Source of the DNA: JBMZCV01 sp049613665
Lineage (GTDB): Bacteria; Bacteroidota; Bacteroidia; Chitinophagales; UBA2359
DNA length: 21,389 nt
Direction of reading: 5' to 3'
NCBI GenBank assembly: GCA_049613665.1
Contig: JBMZCV010000079.1
Location: 1-21,389, forward strand
A model generated the notes under the pieces. The model did not search any database. It saw only the letters and a list, made by a program, of their open reading frames with translations, and was not told where the DNA came from. Both the position numbers and the translations under genes were made by a program. This document shows positions 6,136-14,166 of the stretch, piece by piece; position 1 is the stretch's first letter, and the number at the start of each line of letters is the position of its first letter.

Positions 6136-7062
6136 ATGATTACAGCTTTTGCTCCTGCTACCATCGGAAATATAACTTGCGGTTTTGATGTGTTAGGTAT
6201 GTGTATTGACAAACCGTATGACGAAATTTCGGTGAGTTTCAATGATGAAAACCGAGTTAGAATAACAAAAATTTTGGGTGATAATGGAAAGTTGCCTTAT
6301 GAAATAGAAAAAAATACGGCTAGTGTTGCGATTATTTCTTTGCTCAAACACTTGAATAGCAATCAAGGTATAGATATTGTTATCAATAAAAAAATGCCTT
6401 TTGGAAGTGGTTTGGGTTCGAGTGCAGCGAGTGCAGTAGCGGCTGTTGTGGCAGCAAATGCTTTGTTGGGTTTGCCCATGAAAAAGCACGAATTGTTGCC
6501 TTTTGCGATTGATGGCGAGGCAGTAGCAAGCGGTTCGAGACATGCCGATAATGTTGCACCTTGTTTGCTCGGTGGGATTACTTTGGTGAGGGAAAATGAG
6601 CCTTTAGATGTCATTGAGTTGGCTGTTCCAGAAAATTTGTATGTTGTTGCGGTGCATCAGCAAGTGCAAATTTTGACGAAAGCGGCTAGAGAAGTGATTC
6701 CTAAGCATTTTTCGATGAAAGAAAGTGTTTCGCAAATGGGAAATATCGCTGCTTTTGTGGCTGCTTTGTATCAAAATGATTTGAATTTGATGAGCAGAAG
6801 CTTGAAAGATGTGTTGGCAGAACCTTATCGAAAGGCTTTGATTCCGAATTATGACGCATTGGAAAAAGCTGTTTTGTATGCAGGTGCTTTGTCGTTTGGG
6901 ATTTCTGGCTCTGGCCCAACGGTTTTTGCGTTTGCTAATCATAAAAATAAAGTACCGCAAATTGAGCAGATGATACGGCAAGTTTTGGACAAAACAGACA
7001 TTGCTTATAGCATTTTTAGCTCAAAAATCAATAGAACAGGTGCTGAAATTCGACAACAGTAA
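6136..7062 (+). CDS. thrB: Homoserine kinase
   Basis: This 308-residue cytosolic GHMP-superfamily enzyme phosphorylates L-homoserine with ATP to O-phospho-L-homoserine, the penultimate step of threonine synthesis. The ATP-binding GHMP motif is PFGSGLGSSAAS (88-99). SRHADNVAP (134-142) is the conserved substrate-side segment, and the C-terminal GHMP motif is GISGSGPTVFAF (255-266). Length and motif order match bacterial ThrB, and the ATG at 6136 begins directly with the first strand (MITAFAPATIGNI). Bacteroidota often carry thrA-thrB-thrC together, but neither thrA (aspartokinase/homoserine dehydrogenase) nor thrC is next to it here, so it is probably its own transcription unit. A good candidate promoter lies 37 bases upstream of the start. 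Confidence 0.96.
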   Translation: MITAFAPATIGNITCGFDVLGMCIDKPYDEISVSFNDENRVRITKILGDNGKLPYEIEKNTASVAIISLLKHLNSNQGIDIVINKKMPFGSGLGSSAASAVAAVVAANALLGLPMKKHELLPFAIDGEAVASGSRHADNVAPCLLGGITLVRENEPLDVIELAVPENLYVVAVHQQVQILTKAAREVIPKHFSMKESVSQMGNIAAFVAALYQNDLNLMSRSLKDVLAEPYRKALIPNYDALEKAVLYAGALSFGISGSGPTVFAFANHKNKVPQIEQMIRQVLDKTDIAYSIFSSKINRTGAEIRQQ

Positions 7063-7149
7063 TATATTTTGTAACGTTTGGCTCAAAAAAAGATATAAAT
7101 TAATGTGCTTGCATTATTTTATTGTTTCATCATTTTTTTAGATTAATAG

Positions 7150-8079
7150 ATGCACAAAGAACAATGGGTTTTTTATGGAAAAGAAAGACAACACCTTATT
7201 CAATTTGCTCACTTTGCAAATTTGAATAAAATCATTGTGCGGCTAAATGAAGTAAATATTTTTGATGAAGTGCTAAAAGCAGAGGAAAAAGCAAGGAAAC
7301 TAACTTTTTTCGTAGATGGAGAGCTGTGCATTATCGACATTAACAAAACAGAAAAAGGCTACACTTACGAATTTAAAACGCCTGAATTTTCGACAAGCAA
7401 AGTAGGTAAGTTGCGAAAATGGCGAGATACTTGGCAAAAAATCGGCATGATGGCAGCGGCAATATTTATTTTTAGCTTTTTTACATATTTGGCCATCTCC
7501 AATATAGAAGAAGAAACGACTTTGGCAGAAGGTGGTATGACAACCGAAGCCGTTGTAATAAGTGCTTTGCCTACGTTTTATGAGTATATGGAAAATGGCG
7601 AAAAAATGAGTTCGGAAGCGACCATCACCTACAAATTTAAGATACACGAATTGTATCAATATGGCAAAGCTCCTGCTCAAATCATTGATGGCAAAGTGAC
7701 AGATATGATATATGGCTTGCCTGTGAAAAAACACGATAGGTTTGAAGTCTTGTTTGCTCCCAAAAAAACGGCTGTAAACGAAATTCGATGGAAAAATTTT
7801 AGCGAAACGCAATTGTATAGTTACAAAACGCTTGCTTTGGAACGCTGTATGGACAATCACACCGAATTTAGCAATACTTTAGAGCGTATTGTATATTGCG
7901 ACTGCCAGCATTTTTATTTTTCTGAACATTATGGTTTAAGAGGTATTGCTCATTTGTTTTATGAAAAAGCAAGTGTTGCAACCAATCCTATTTATAATAA
8001 GGTTTCTTTTAACAAGCTGAAAAATGAAGCTTTGCATCAGAAAATAGAGGAAATGTGTGTGGAAAAAGCTAAAGAGTAA
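7150..8079 (+). CDS. One-pass membrane protein of unknown function (weak DUF3592 resemblance)
   Basis: I do not recognise this 309-residue protein. There is no signal peptide. Residues 1-90 are soluble and charged, one TM helix lies at about 98-116 (IGMMAAAIFIFSFFTYLAI), and residues 117-309 follow. The segment 132-216 has features seen in DUF3592-like domains: TEAVVISALPTFYEY, then a beta-rich YKFKI strand, then a strand with GLPVKKHDRFEVLFAPKK. In that family such strands end in a 'vxVxYdPxxP' element; the likeness here is loose. The later part has a Cys pair within CDC (250-252) and a basic/amphipathic end. The gene starts 87 bases after thrB on the same strand and could share its transcript, although their functions look unrelated. 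It is well formed and of ordinary codon use. Confidence 0.75.
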   Translation: MHKEQWVFYGKERQHLIQFAHFANLNKIIVRLNEVNIFDEVLKAEEKARKLTFFVDGELCIIDINKTEKGYTYEFKTPEFSTSKVGKLRKWRDTWQKIGMMAAAIFIFSFFTYLAISNIEEETTLAEGGMTTEAVVISALPTFYEYMENGEKMSSEATITYKFKIHELYQYGKAPAQIIDGKVTDMIYGLPVKKHDRFEVLFAPKKTAVNEIRWKNFSETQLYSYKTLALERCMDNHTEFSNTLERIVYCDCQHFYFSEHYGLRGIAHLFYEKASVATNPIYNKVSFNKLKNEALHQKIEEMCVEKAKE

Positions 8080-8121
8080 TTTTGTTGTTTCTCTGGCACA
8101 AAAATTAAAAGCCCATTAGAC

Positions 8122-8302
8122 CAATAGTTTGGACATTTTTTATAACAATTTTCAGTTGAATAAAAAACACCTTTTGGCAAGGGAAACATACTATTTTTCA
8201 GTTCACAAGGCCATTAAATTTGCAAATATTGGCCGCCTTAGCCTAAAAAAAATAGTATGTTTAAACCTTTGATAAAAAAATGTATAAATGTCCGAACCAT
8301 TG
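8122..8302 (-). mobile_element. 181-bp palindromic MITE-like element, copy 1
   Basis: Outer inverted repeats are CAATAGTTTGGACATTTTTT at the left and ATGTCCGAACCATTG at the right. Inside, AAACATACTATTTTT (8184-8198) is a perfect complement of 8248-8262, and the centre (about 8210-8235) is again nearly palindromic with GGCC ends. The whole unit can fold into one long hairpin. Its reverse complement aligns end to end with 15432-15612, which is also exactly 181 bases. It has no coding capacity. The two copies bracket the four-gene block 8625-15240. Confidence 0.75.
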
Positions 8303-8380
8303 CAATATAAAACAATGTTAAAATGCAATGCTGCAAGTTGTTAATTGTCATTAAAACATCAAACTAGAAACTACTGATGT

Positions 8381-8405
8381 TTTATTAAATAGCACTTGGT
8401 ACTTA
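8381..8405 (+). repeat. Dispersed 25-bp motif, copy 3
   Basis: Identical to the copy at 1163-1187 except for one base (AGCACTT here, AGTACTT there). The copy at 15271-15297 is inverted, so this motif too appears in opposite orientation on the two sides of the four-gene block. Confidence 0.65.
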
Positions 8406-8422
8406 GAATTTTGGTAAAGCCT

Positions 8423-8460
8423 ATCGCTATTGAGTATTTATAATTTTGCTCAATAACGAT
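8423..8460. other. Hairpin, possible terminator
   Basis: ATCGCTATTGAG (8423-8434) pairs with 8449-8460 at 11 of 12 positions across a 14-nt loop. GGTTTTTATT follows, giving a modest U tract on the plus strand. It could stop readthrough from 7150-8079 into the TssR-like gene, but it is 344 bases past that stop codon. Confidence 0.4.
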
Positions 8461-8624
8461 GGTTTTTATTAAATACCTTTTTGGCTTTGTCTCAAAAAAA
8501 AAGTTTTTTCTATTGAAATTATCTGTTTTTTCAAAAAAACTTACAAAATATCACAAAACTATATCACTTACTTAACAATAACTTTTTTAAACTAAAACTC
8601 AAATTAATTAAATTTTAAATTATT

Positions 8625-10997
8625 ATGAAACAGCAATACAAATTATTATGCTCTATTTTTATACTCTTTAGTATAGCAGGTTTTAGCATACAAGCACAAG
8701 AAGTTATGTATCTGAAACAAGAATTTCAGAGACCTTTGGAAAACAAAGTTGTAAATAGTAATGGTGAAAACATCAATTATAGTATGCCTTTAGGCACAAG
8801 AGAAGGAACTGGCAAGTCGTGGATAGTTTTTTCTGACCGAAACAATAATAAAACTTATGAAGAAGCTGATATTACAAGTAATCCTAAGATAAGTAATATC
8901 AAATTTATGGAACGTTTTTTTGTTATAGATGAAAAAGACGAATATGTTAAGATAGCACAAGGAACAACAGGCATAGATGGTATCGAAATTGGTAATGTGT
9001 ATGGTTGGATTCCGAAAGCAAACTTATTGCTTTGGACACACTGCATTTACAATGATGATGAAATTACTAAAAAAGCTTTGGTATTGAATAATATCGACAT
9101 GATGAAAGAACGAGGCAAAATTGATACCGCAAAACTTGCCAAGTTTTATGCACACCCAGATATGGCAAAAAAAGACTTTTTGCTAGAGTCTCGTTTGTTT
9201 AAAGTCTATTATGTCTATAAAGTATTGCCCGATGCTGTGTTGGTAGGCAAGCGAAAAAGTTTTGAAACGACAAAAAATCAATCAGCGATGTTGGGCTGGA
9301 GTAGTCCCAAAAAAATTACTTTTTGGGATAGCCGTGTTTGTGTAGAACACAACTCAAAAGTAGATGCCGTAGAAGAACGAGGCAAGCAAAATGACGAATA
9401 TATCGTATTTGATACAGAAGATGCTGCCAAAGTATATGCTAATGGAAGCACACCAAGTAGCAAGCATATTATTATGAAAATCAAGGATTATGAATATGAT
9501 AGACGTATGGGAAATATTATTCGTTTTCCGATTTTGTCAAAAGACACACCAGAAAATGTGTTGAAAGTATGTGCTATTGGTGAGGTGGTAAACGAAACAG
9601 GAACAGTAGATCAAAAAGATTTGGAAAAAGCCATCAAAAAGTTGCAAAAAACGCTGAAAGACGTTGAAACCGTCAATATGCTTTTTGTAGTAGATGGCAC
9701 AGAAGGTATGAAACCTTTCTTAAAAAAAATAAGTACCGCCATTGATGTAGCTACAAAAAGTCTGAAAAATGATGGACAAGATATTAAAATGGGAGCGGTA
9801 GTATATCGCAATAAAAATGCAGGTAAAAAACAACAAGTTGAGGTAAAAAGCTTGCGTAAACCAGCCGATATTAGCAAATATATAAGCAATATTAAAACTG
9901 ATGTGCCTTTTGAAGCAGAAGAAAGCCTTATTTATGAAGGTATCAAAACAGCTATGGAAAATGCTGGACTAAAGCGAAAGCAAACTAATATTGTAATGGT
10001 TATTGGCCGTGAGGGAAGTGCTGACGATGACTTGGAAAAAGACATTATTGAAATGGTAGCTGCAAAAAACTGCCATATTATGGCAATGCAAGTAGATAAT
10101 AAAGATTCCGATATATATGATGACTTTATCTATCAATTTCAAGACATTATACTAAGTGCTGCCGAAACACGCTACAAAAAGTATGACCAAGCAGATGGCG
10201 GAACATGGAAACCTCGCTTCGACGAAGCTTATACAGGCGGAAGTGAGCATCGCAAATACAAACTAAAAAATACAAGTGCTATCGGTACGCTTATTTATCC
10301 AAGTGCTGGCCGACAAATTTCTGCCGACGAGTTGCAAAATGAAATTATTGATGTTATCAAAAACATGGAACGCAATGTAGCACAATATGTTAAGCGTTTG
10401 AATAATATGATTGAAGGAACAGGAACAGGCGATACACAATATGAAAAATTTGACCCTGCTGTTTCTTTGTTATTAGATGATTTAACAAAAGGTGAAATGA
10501 ATGCCGTTAGCGAAGAGAACTTTCAAGGTTCGAAAGTGGGTTATATCGTTTTGCAAAGAAATAATAATTCTAAATATAAGCTATATGAATATGCTTTGTT
10601 TTTGGGTAACGATGAATTGTCAGAGACAACGAAAACGCTAAAAAGTTTTGCAAAACCAGACCTTACACATGAAGCTTTGCTCACGCTTATTGAAAATACA
10701 TGGCGAACAATTTTGAGAAAATATGAAGGAGTAGATATCAATGACTATGCAGACTTGAGCCTTTCGCAAATCCACGAAAAAGTATTCGGTTTGCCTGTGC
10801 AAAGTTCGTTTTTGAATACCATAAAATTGAAGGAAATCAAGGACATGAACAAAGAAGTGGCAAACGAGTATATTCAAGTTTTGAGTGACTCGCATAGTGG
10901 ACTAAACGGAATTTTGATGTCTGGTGCAGGCTATGATTGTGCCTTCAAAAATGATAACGATATTTATTATTGGATTTTAGAGCGTGAATTGCCTTAA
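8625..10997 (+). CDS. Periplasmic vWA-domain protein resembling T6SSiii TssR
   Basis: This 790-residue protein carries a type I signal peptide (1-24, cleavage after SIQA) and no lipobox. Residues 95-240 hold two related SH3-like units, each ending in a GW...W word (YGWIPKANLLLW 126-137; LGWSSPKKITFWDSR 223-237). A von Willebrand A fold spans about 349-510, with the strand VNMLFVVDGTEGM. D357 and T359 stand where the metal-ion site DxSxS is expected; the second Ser is Gly. The late strand is TNIVMVIGREGSADDD. A helical C-terminal region (565-790) follows. This domain order recalls TssR, a periplasmic envelope-complex component of the Bacteroidota type VI secretion system; I infer that from memory, not alignment. 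No other tss gene is in the window; instead an ABC transporter pair follows on the same strand 193 bases later. Confidence 0.65.
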   Translation: MKQQYKLLCSIFILFSIAGFSIQAQEVMYLKQEFQRPLENKVVNSNGENINYSMPLGTREGTGKSWIVFSDRNNNKTYEEADITSNPKISNIKFMERFFVIDEKDEYVKIAQGTTGIDGIEIGNVYGWIPKANLLLWTHCIYNDDEITKKALVLNNIDMMKERGKIDTAKLAKFYAHPDMAKKDFLLESRLFKVYYVYKVLPDAVLVGKRKSFETTKNQSAMLGWSSPKKITFWDSRVCVEHNSKVDAVEERGKQNDEYIVFDTEDAAKVYANGSTPSSKHIIMKIKDYEYDRRMGNIIRFPILSKDTPENVLKVCAIGEVVNETGTVDQKDLEKAIKKLQKTLKDVETVNMLFVVDGTEGMKPFLKKISTAIDVATKSLKNDGQDIKMGAVVYRNKNAGKKQQVEVKSLRKPADISKYISNIKTDVPFEAEESLIYEGIKTAMENAGLKRKQTNIVMVIGREGSADDDLEKDIIEMVAAKNCHIMAMQVDNKDSDIYDDFIYQFQDIILSAAETRYKKYDQADGGTWKPRFDEAYTGGSEHRKYKLKNTSAIGTLIYPSAGRQISADELQNEIIDVIKNMERNVAQYVKRLNNMIEGTGTGDTQYEKFDPAVSLLLDDLTKGEMNAVSEENFQGSKVGYIVLQRNNNSKYKLYEYALFLGNDELSETTKTLKSFAKPDLTHEALLTLIENTWRTILRKYEGVDINDYADLSLSQIHEKVFGLPVQSSFLNTIKLKEIKDMNKEVANEYIQVLSDSHSGLNGILMSGAGYDCAFKNDNDIYYWILERELP

Positions 10998-11051
10998 ATA
11001 AATAATATTTTGAAAATCGAATTTGGGTAGTTTTCGTTTTAACAGAAGACT

Positions 11052-11099
11052 TTTTTTTAGACATGCTGTTTTTTTCAAAAAATAGTATGTCTAAAAAAA
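11052..11099. other. Long A/T-rich hairpin between the vWA and ABC genes
   Basis: TTTTTTTAGACATGCTG plus a T run pairs with 11077-11099 through about 23 bases with two G-U wobbles and a one-base turn. The core AATAGTATGT is shared with the arms of the 181-bp element, so this may be a short relative of it. It could weaken transcription between 10997 and 11191, but the right arm is followed by A's, not T's, so it is not a standard terminator on the plus strand. Confidence 0.5.
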
Positions 11100-11101
11100 T
11101 A

Positions 11102-11133
11102 TTGTCAGATGGGCTGTCGAATTTCAATTTTTG
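11102..11133 (+). promoter_or_regulatory. Weak candidate promoter of the ABC genes
   Basis: TTG (11102-11104) and AATTTTTG (11126-11133) are separated by 21 bases, one mismatch from TTG-N17-23-TAnnTTTG. The ATPase ATG is 57 bases downstream of the -7 box. If real, the three genes 11191-15240 could be transcribed independently of the vWA gene. Confidence 0.25.
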
Positions 11134-11190
11134 TCTGATTACTTAGTTACAATAAAACCAAATTTTCCACCGCCTTAAAAAAACGATTAC

Positions 11191-12132
11191 ATGGCTGCTA
11201 TTAATGAGAAAAATATCTTTCAAATCCGAAATTTGCATTGTGCCTATAAAAAAAATGGAAAATTTGGAAGAACCGTATTACACATCGAAAAATTAGATAT
11301 AGAACGAGGCAAAATTATCGTTTTGCTGGGCAAATCTGGTGCTGGCAAAAGCACCATTCTCGAAACATTGGGTTTGATGAACAATACGGCTAACGAGGCT
11401 AAAAATACTCAAAACAAAAAATTGCAACTTGCTTTTATGCCTGAAAAAAACAAGGGCAAACAATTTGATATTGCGAAGCTATGGCAAGCCAACAAACAAG
11501 CAGAATTGTCGGAAATACGCAACGAATATTTGAGTTTTATTTTTCAAAACACTAATTTGATGCCTAACTTTACGGCTTACGAAAATATTTGTATTACGCA
11601 AATGTTGCAAAATGTATCGCAAGAGGAGGCAGTAGCTCATGCCAAAAAAATGATGAAAGCAATAGATTTGGGCGAAGTTGATGAGGAAAAGCAAGCACAT
11701 GAACTTTCAGGTGGACAACGACAGCGTATTGCTTTTGTGAGGGCTATCACTCCAAGATTTAGCATACTTTTTGGCGATGAGCCTACGGGAAATCTCGACG
11801 AAATTACATCTAATATTTTGATGAATATGCTAACCCAAAATATCAAAGGCAATAAAAATAATCAACGAACTGCTATTATCGTTACACATAACATTGACCT
11901 TGCACTAAAATACGCCGACCAAATAATTTTGATTACGAAACCAGATGTGCCTGAAGATACTGAACAAAATTTTGGCAGCATTTTGTCTCAAAATCATTTT
12001 TATAAACTTGCCGAAACCGAATGGGAGTATCAAGAGGAGGGAAGACGCAAAAATATAAACAAAGAAGCATTAAAAAAACAAATTATACAGCTAATCAGTT
12101 CTAAAAAAATATTGGAAAAACTAGCATTGTAA
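11191..12132 (+). CDS. ABC transporter ATP-binding protein, LolD/MacB/FtsE class
   Basis: This 313-residue ATPase should power the permease encoded next. Walker A is GKSGAGKST (47-55). The Q-loop is FIFQNTNLMPNFT (Q119), where the Q followed by N-L-M-P is typical of the LolD/MacB class. The signature is LSGGQRQR (172-179), Walker B is ILFGDEPTGNLD (D196, E197) and the switch histidine is H233. All are intact. Two features are unusual: about 65 residues separate Walker A from the Q-loop, including a Lys/Gln-rich insert (68-105), and a C-terminal extension of about 75 residues (240-313) rich in Glu and Lys follows the ATPase core. The class usually measures about 220-235 residues. It is part of a same-strand run with the permease and coiled-coil genes. 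Confidence 0.92.
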   Translation: MAAINEKNIFQIRNLHCAYKKNGKFGRTVLHIEKLDIERGKIIVLLGKSGAGKSTILETLGLMNNTANEAKNTQNKKLQLAFMPEKNKGKQFDIAKLWQANKQAELSEIRNEYLSFIFQNTNLMPNFTAYENICITQMLQNVSQEEAVAHAKKMMKAIDLGEVDEEKQAHELSGGQRQRIAFVRAITPRFSILFGDEPTGNLDEITSNILMNMLTQNIKGNKNNQRTAIIVTHNIDLALKYADQIILITKPDVPEDTEQNFGSILSQNHFYKLAETEWEYQEEGRRKNINKEALKKQIIQLISSKKILEKLAL

Positions 12133-12437
12133 AAGGCTATTCAATTTATAGCCAAACAAACAATACTTAATAAAATTATTTCTTCGTAACCTATCAGATA
12201 TTCTTGGTTTAACAAAAGAATTTTTTTTTGGTAAAAAAAATAACATAAGAAAGAAATTATGTCATTTATATAGCTCGTTTCGGCTAGTTGTTCATTTTTT
12301 TACTTCATAAAAAAGCATGTCTATTTTTTTGTTACAAAAGTGAACAACTAAATTTTCAGAGAACCAGCTTTTTATATCCAAAAAATAACAAGCAACATAT
12401 TTATTTTATTCCTAAGTACCAAAAAACACCTCATTTT
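12133..12437. other. Gap between the ABC ATPase and permease genes
   Basis: An inverted repeat, TAGTTGTTCA (12285-12294) and TGAACAACTA (12341-12350), surrounds 46 AT-rich bases, and a copy of the 19-bp 3' motif lies at 12200-12218. The reading frame of the permease is open from a TTG at 12288, but the 50 residues this would add are low-complexity and overlap the inverted repeat, so I regard them as untranslated. A 305-base gap is large for a transporter operon. Confidence 0.55.
12200..12218 (+). repeat. 19-bp 3'-flanking motif, copy 3
   Basis: ATTCTTGGTTTAACAAAAG begins 68 nt after the ATPase stop codon, in gene sense. It matches the copies 3' of the M23 and anti-sigma genes at 17-18 of 19 positions. 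A poly-T tract follows at once (12221-12229). Confidence 0.5.
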
Positions 12438-14126
12438 ATGCAAAAAAATAAAGATTTTATTCAACTTTTTAGAAAACGAGAAGGCAAAGCGTTATTGGGC
12501 GAAAAGAGTCAAAATCTCAAAAAACTGAGTGCAATCTTTTTGCTTACTTTTCTTGTTATTGGATTTGCTAAGGGAAGTCTTGATTATTTAGATAAGAAAA
12601 TAAACAGCCCTTTTGTCAAATTGGTAGAAATGAGTGTGCCTTTTGCAGAGACTTATAAAATGAAGAACATACAAGCAGATTTAGCTGCCGATTCTTTGAA
12701 AAAAAAGTATAATTATGCAAAAATAGAACCTTATAAAAATTATCCGCTTACTGTTTGTTATCATGAGAAGTCGAAAAAAAAAGGCTCAAATAATGTTACA
12801 GGAAGAACTATTGAACATGACAATTTTTTGTTAAATAAAATTTATGATGACAATACTTTTGAAGGAAAACCTTTTGGAAGAGGAGATAAAGCAGCCGCAA
12901 AAGAAGATATAGGCTTGATTGTGACGCAAAAAATGTTATCGAAATTTGGCTATGCTCAAAATACACCTTATTTGTTATTGGATATTACTGCTGACGTACA
13001 CGACGATGTAAAACGGCGAGAATCCATAAAAGTACCTGTGCCAATAAGAGCAGTTGTCGAAAACCTACCTAGCTCAAAGGAAATTATTTATACTCCTTAT
13101 TTTTACTATCAACGCAGTCCGAATATTAAAAAAAACAATGGCAATACGAATACCTTTGACCCTAGTTTAAATCATTTGAACAAAAAACAATTGTATTATT
13201 TGCTCAGTACAACCGATGAAACAAAAATTGATGCCTTTATTGAAGTAGCAGGTAGTTTTTTTGAAACAGAAAGTAGCCGTTTGTCATGGGGAGAAATGAG
13301 AGCAAATACTGATGATGAACATAACTTTAATGGAGGTACTTGGTTGTCTATTTGGTTTAGCGACACGCCAGATTCGTTGACGCTAAATGACATGAGTATT
13401 GTGCATAACAAACTTATGAAAGACAAAAAAAAGGAGCTTGAACAGTTTGATTTTGTACGCACTTTTCAGTACGATTTTTCGAGACCTTTAGAAAATCAAC
13501 AGCCAGATTATGACTATTTGTCTATTAGTTTGGAGTCATTGACAAACGTTAAGGAAATGAGAGCATATATTTTTAGCAAACATCAACTCGAAATTGATTT
13601 GTCGAAGGTAGAAGCTCTAAAAAACTACAATTTTGTAGCCACGCTAACCATTATTATTTCGTTTGCACTTATTGCTTTTAGTATCATTAGCATTTCGATG
13701 TTTGTATCAAACCTGTTGAGTACGCATTTAGATAAAATAAAAATGAATTTAGGTACTTTCAAGGCTTTTGGCTTAGACAATTTGACGCTTCAAAATATAT
13801 ACAAAAAAATGATGTATGAAATTGTAGGGAAAGCAGCAGCAATAGGTTTCTTAGGAGCGTTTGTACTTGGCATGTTTTATGTAATGAGAATGTTATTATC
13901 ACTCTTTATTTTTGCTCAACAAAAGCTATTTGATATTCAAAGCAATAGCATTGAAGTTTGTGATGATGGCTTTTTTGCATTTACCTGCGAAAATTATTTC
14001 AGTTTAATCAATACATGGACATTATTATCCGTTATGGTAATAGGTTTAATCATACATTTTACGATAAACCGAGTAATAAAGAAAATACTACAAAAAAGTC
14101 CAGGCGATTTAATCTACAATCGTTAG
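12438..14126 (+). CDS. ABC transporter permease, MacB/FtsX-like (type VII) topology
   Basis: This is a 562-residue inner-membrane protein from the ATG at 12438. A basic N-terminal amphipathic stretch (1-26) is followed by TM1 at 27-47. A large periplasmic domain spans about 48-396, against roughly 200-250 residues in MacB and LolC (family knowledge). TM2 is at 398-427, a cytoplasmic segment KMNLGTFKAFGLDNLTLQNI at 435-454, TM3 at 461-494 and TM4 at 524-546. The LGTFKAFG coupling segment is the FtsX-domain hallmark that contacts the ATPase. Proteins of this type pull on periplasmic partners rather than move substrates through the membrane, as in FtsX with EnvC, MacB with MacA/TolC, and LolCE with lipoproteins. 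The partner here could be the coiled-coil protein 40 bases downstream or the vWA protein upstream. An in-frame TTG at 12288 is a less likely start. Confidence 0.85.
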   Translation: MQKNKDFIQLFRKREGKALLGEKSQNLKKLSAIFLLTFLVIGFAKGSLDYLDKKINSPFVKLVEMSVPFAETYKMKNIQADLAADSLKKKYNYAKIEPYKNYPLTVCYHEKSKKKGSNNVTGRTIEHDNFLLNKIYDDNTFEGKPFGRGDKAAAKEDIGLIVTQKMLSKFGYAQNTPYLLLDITADVHDDVKRRESIKVPVPIRAVVENLPSSKEIIYTPYFYYQRSPNIKKNNGNTNTFDPSLNHLNKKQLYYLLSTTDETKIDAFIEVAGSFFETESSRLSWGEMRANTDDEHNFNGGTWLSIWFSDTPDSLTLNDMSIVHNKLMKDKKKELEQFDFVRTFQYDFSRPLENQQPDYDYLSISLESLTNVKEMRAYIFSKHQLEIDLSKVEALKNYNFVATLTIIISFALIAFSIISISMFVSNLLSTHLDKIKMNLGTFKAFGLDNLTLQNIYKKMMYEIVGKAAAIGFLGAFVLGMFYVMRMLLSLFIFAQQKLFDIQSNSIEVCDDGFFAFTCENYFSLINTWTLLSVMVIGLIIHFTINRVIKKILQKSPGDLIYNR

Positions 14127-14166
14127 GCAAGCATCTTCACTTACATTCAATTATAAAATAAAAATT

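Larger units (their letters stand above)
8080..8624. other. Intergenic region upstream of the TssR-like gene
   Basis: These 545 bases have no ORF worth calling. They contain the full 181-bp palindromic element (8122-8302), a copy of the 25-bp motif (8381-8405), a hairpin (8423-8460) and a very AT-rich leader. I looked for TTG / TAnnTTTG before the TssR-like gene; only TACCTTTT near 8474 comes close, with a TTG 25 bases upstream, too far to call. Confidence 0.6.

Noticed and set aside
6193..6981. Several minus-strand open frames across thrB
   Set aside because: They are shadows of the thrB frame; the plus-strand product has complete GHMP motifs.
8625..10997. Part of a complete type VI secretion locus
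   Set aside because: No sheath, tube, spike, baseplate, ClpV or other tss gene is in the window. Only a TssR-like protein can be argued.
11052..11099. Intrinsic terminator after the vWA gene
   Set aside because: The stem is long but is followed by A's on the plus strand and lacks a U tract; it fits better as a palindromic repeat relic.
12288..12437. TTG start giving a 612-residue permease
   Set aside because: The added 50 residues overlap an inverted repeat and read as translated intergenic DNA; the ATG at 12438 leaves the usual short cytoplasmic N-terminus before TM1.
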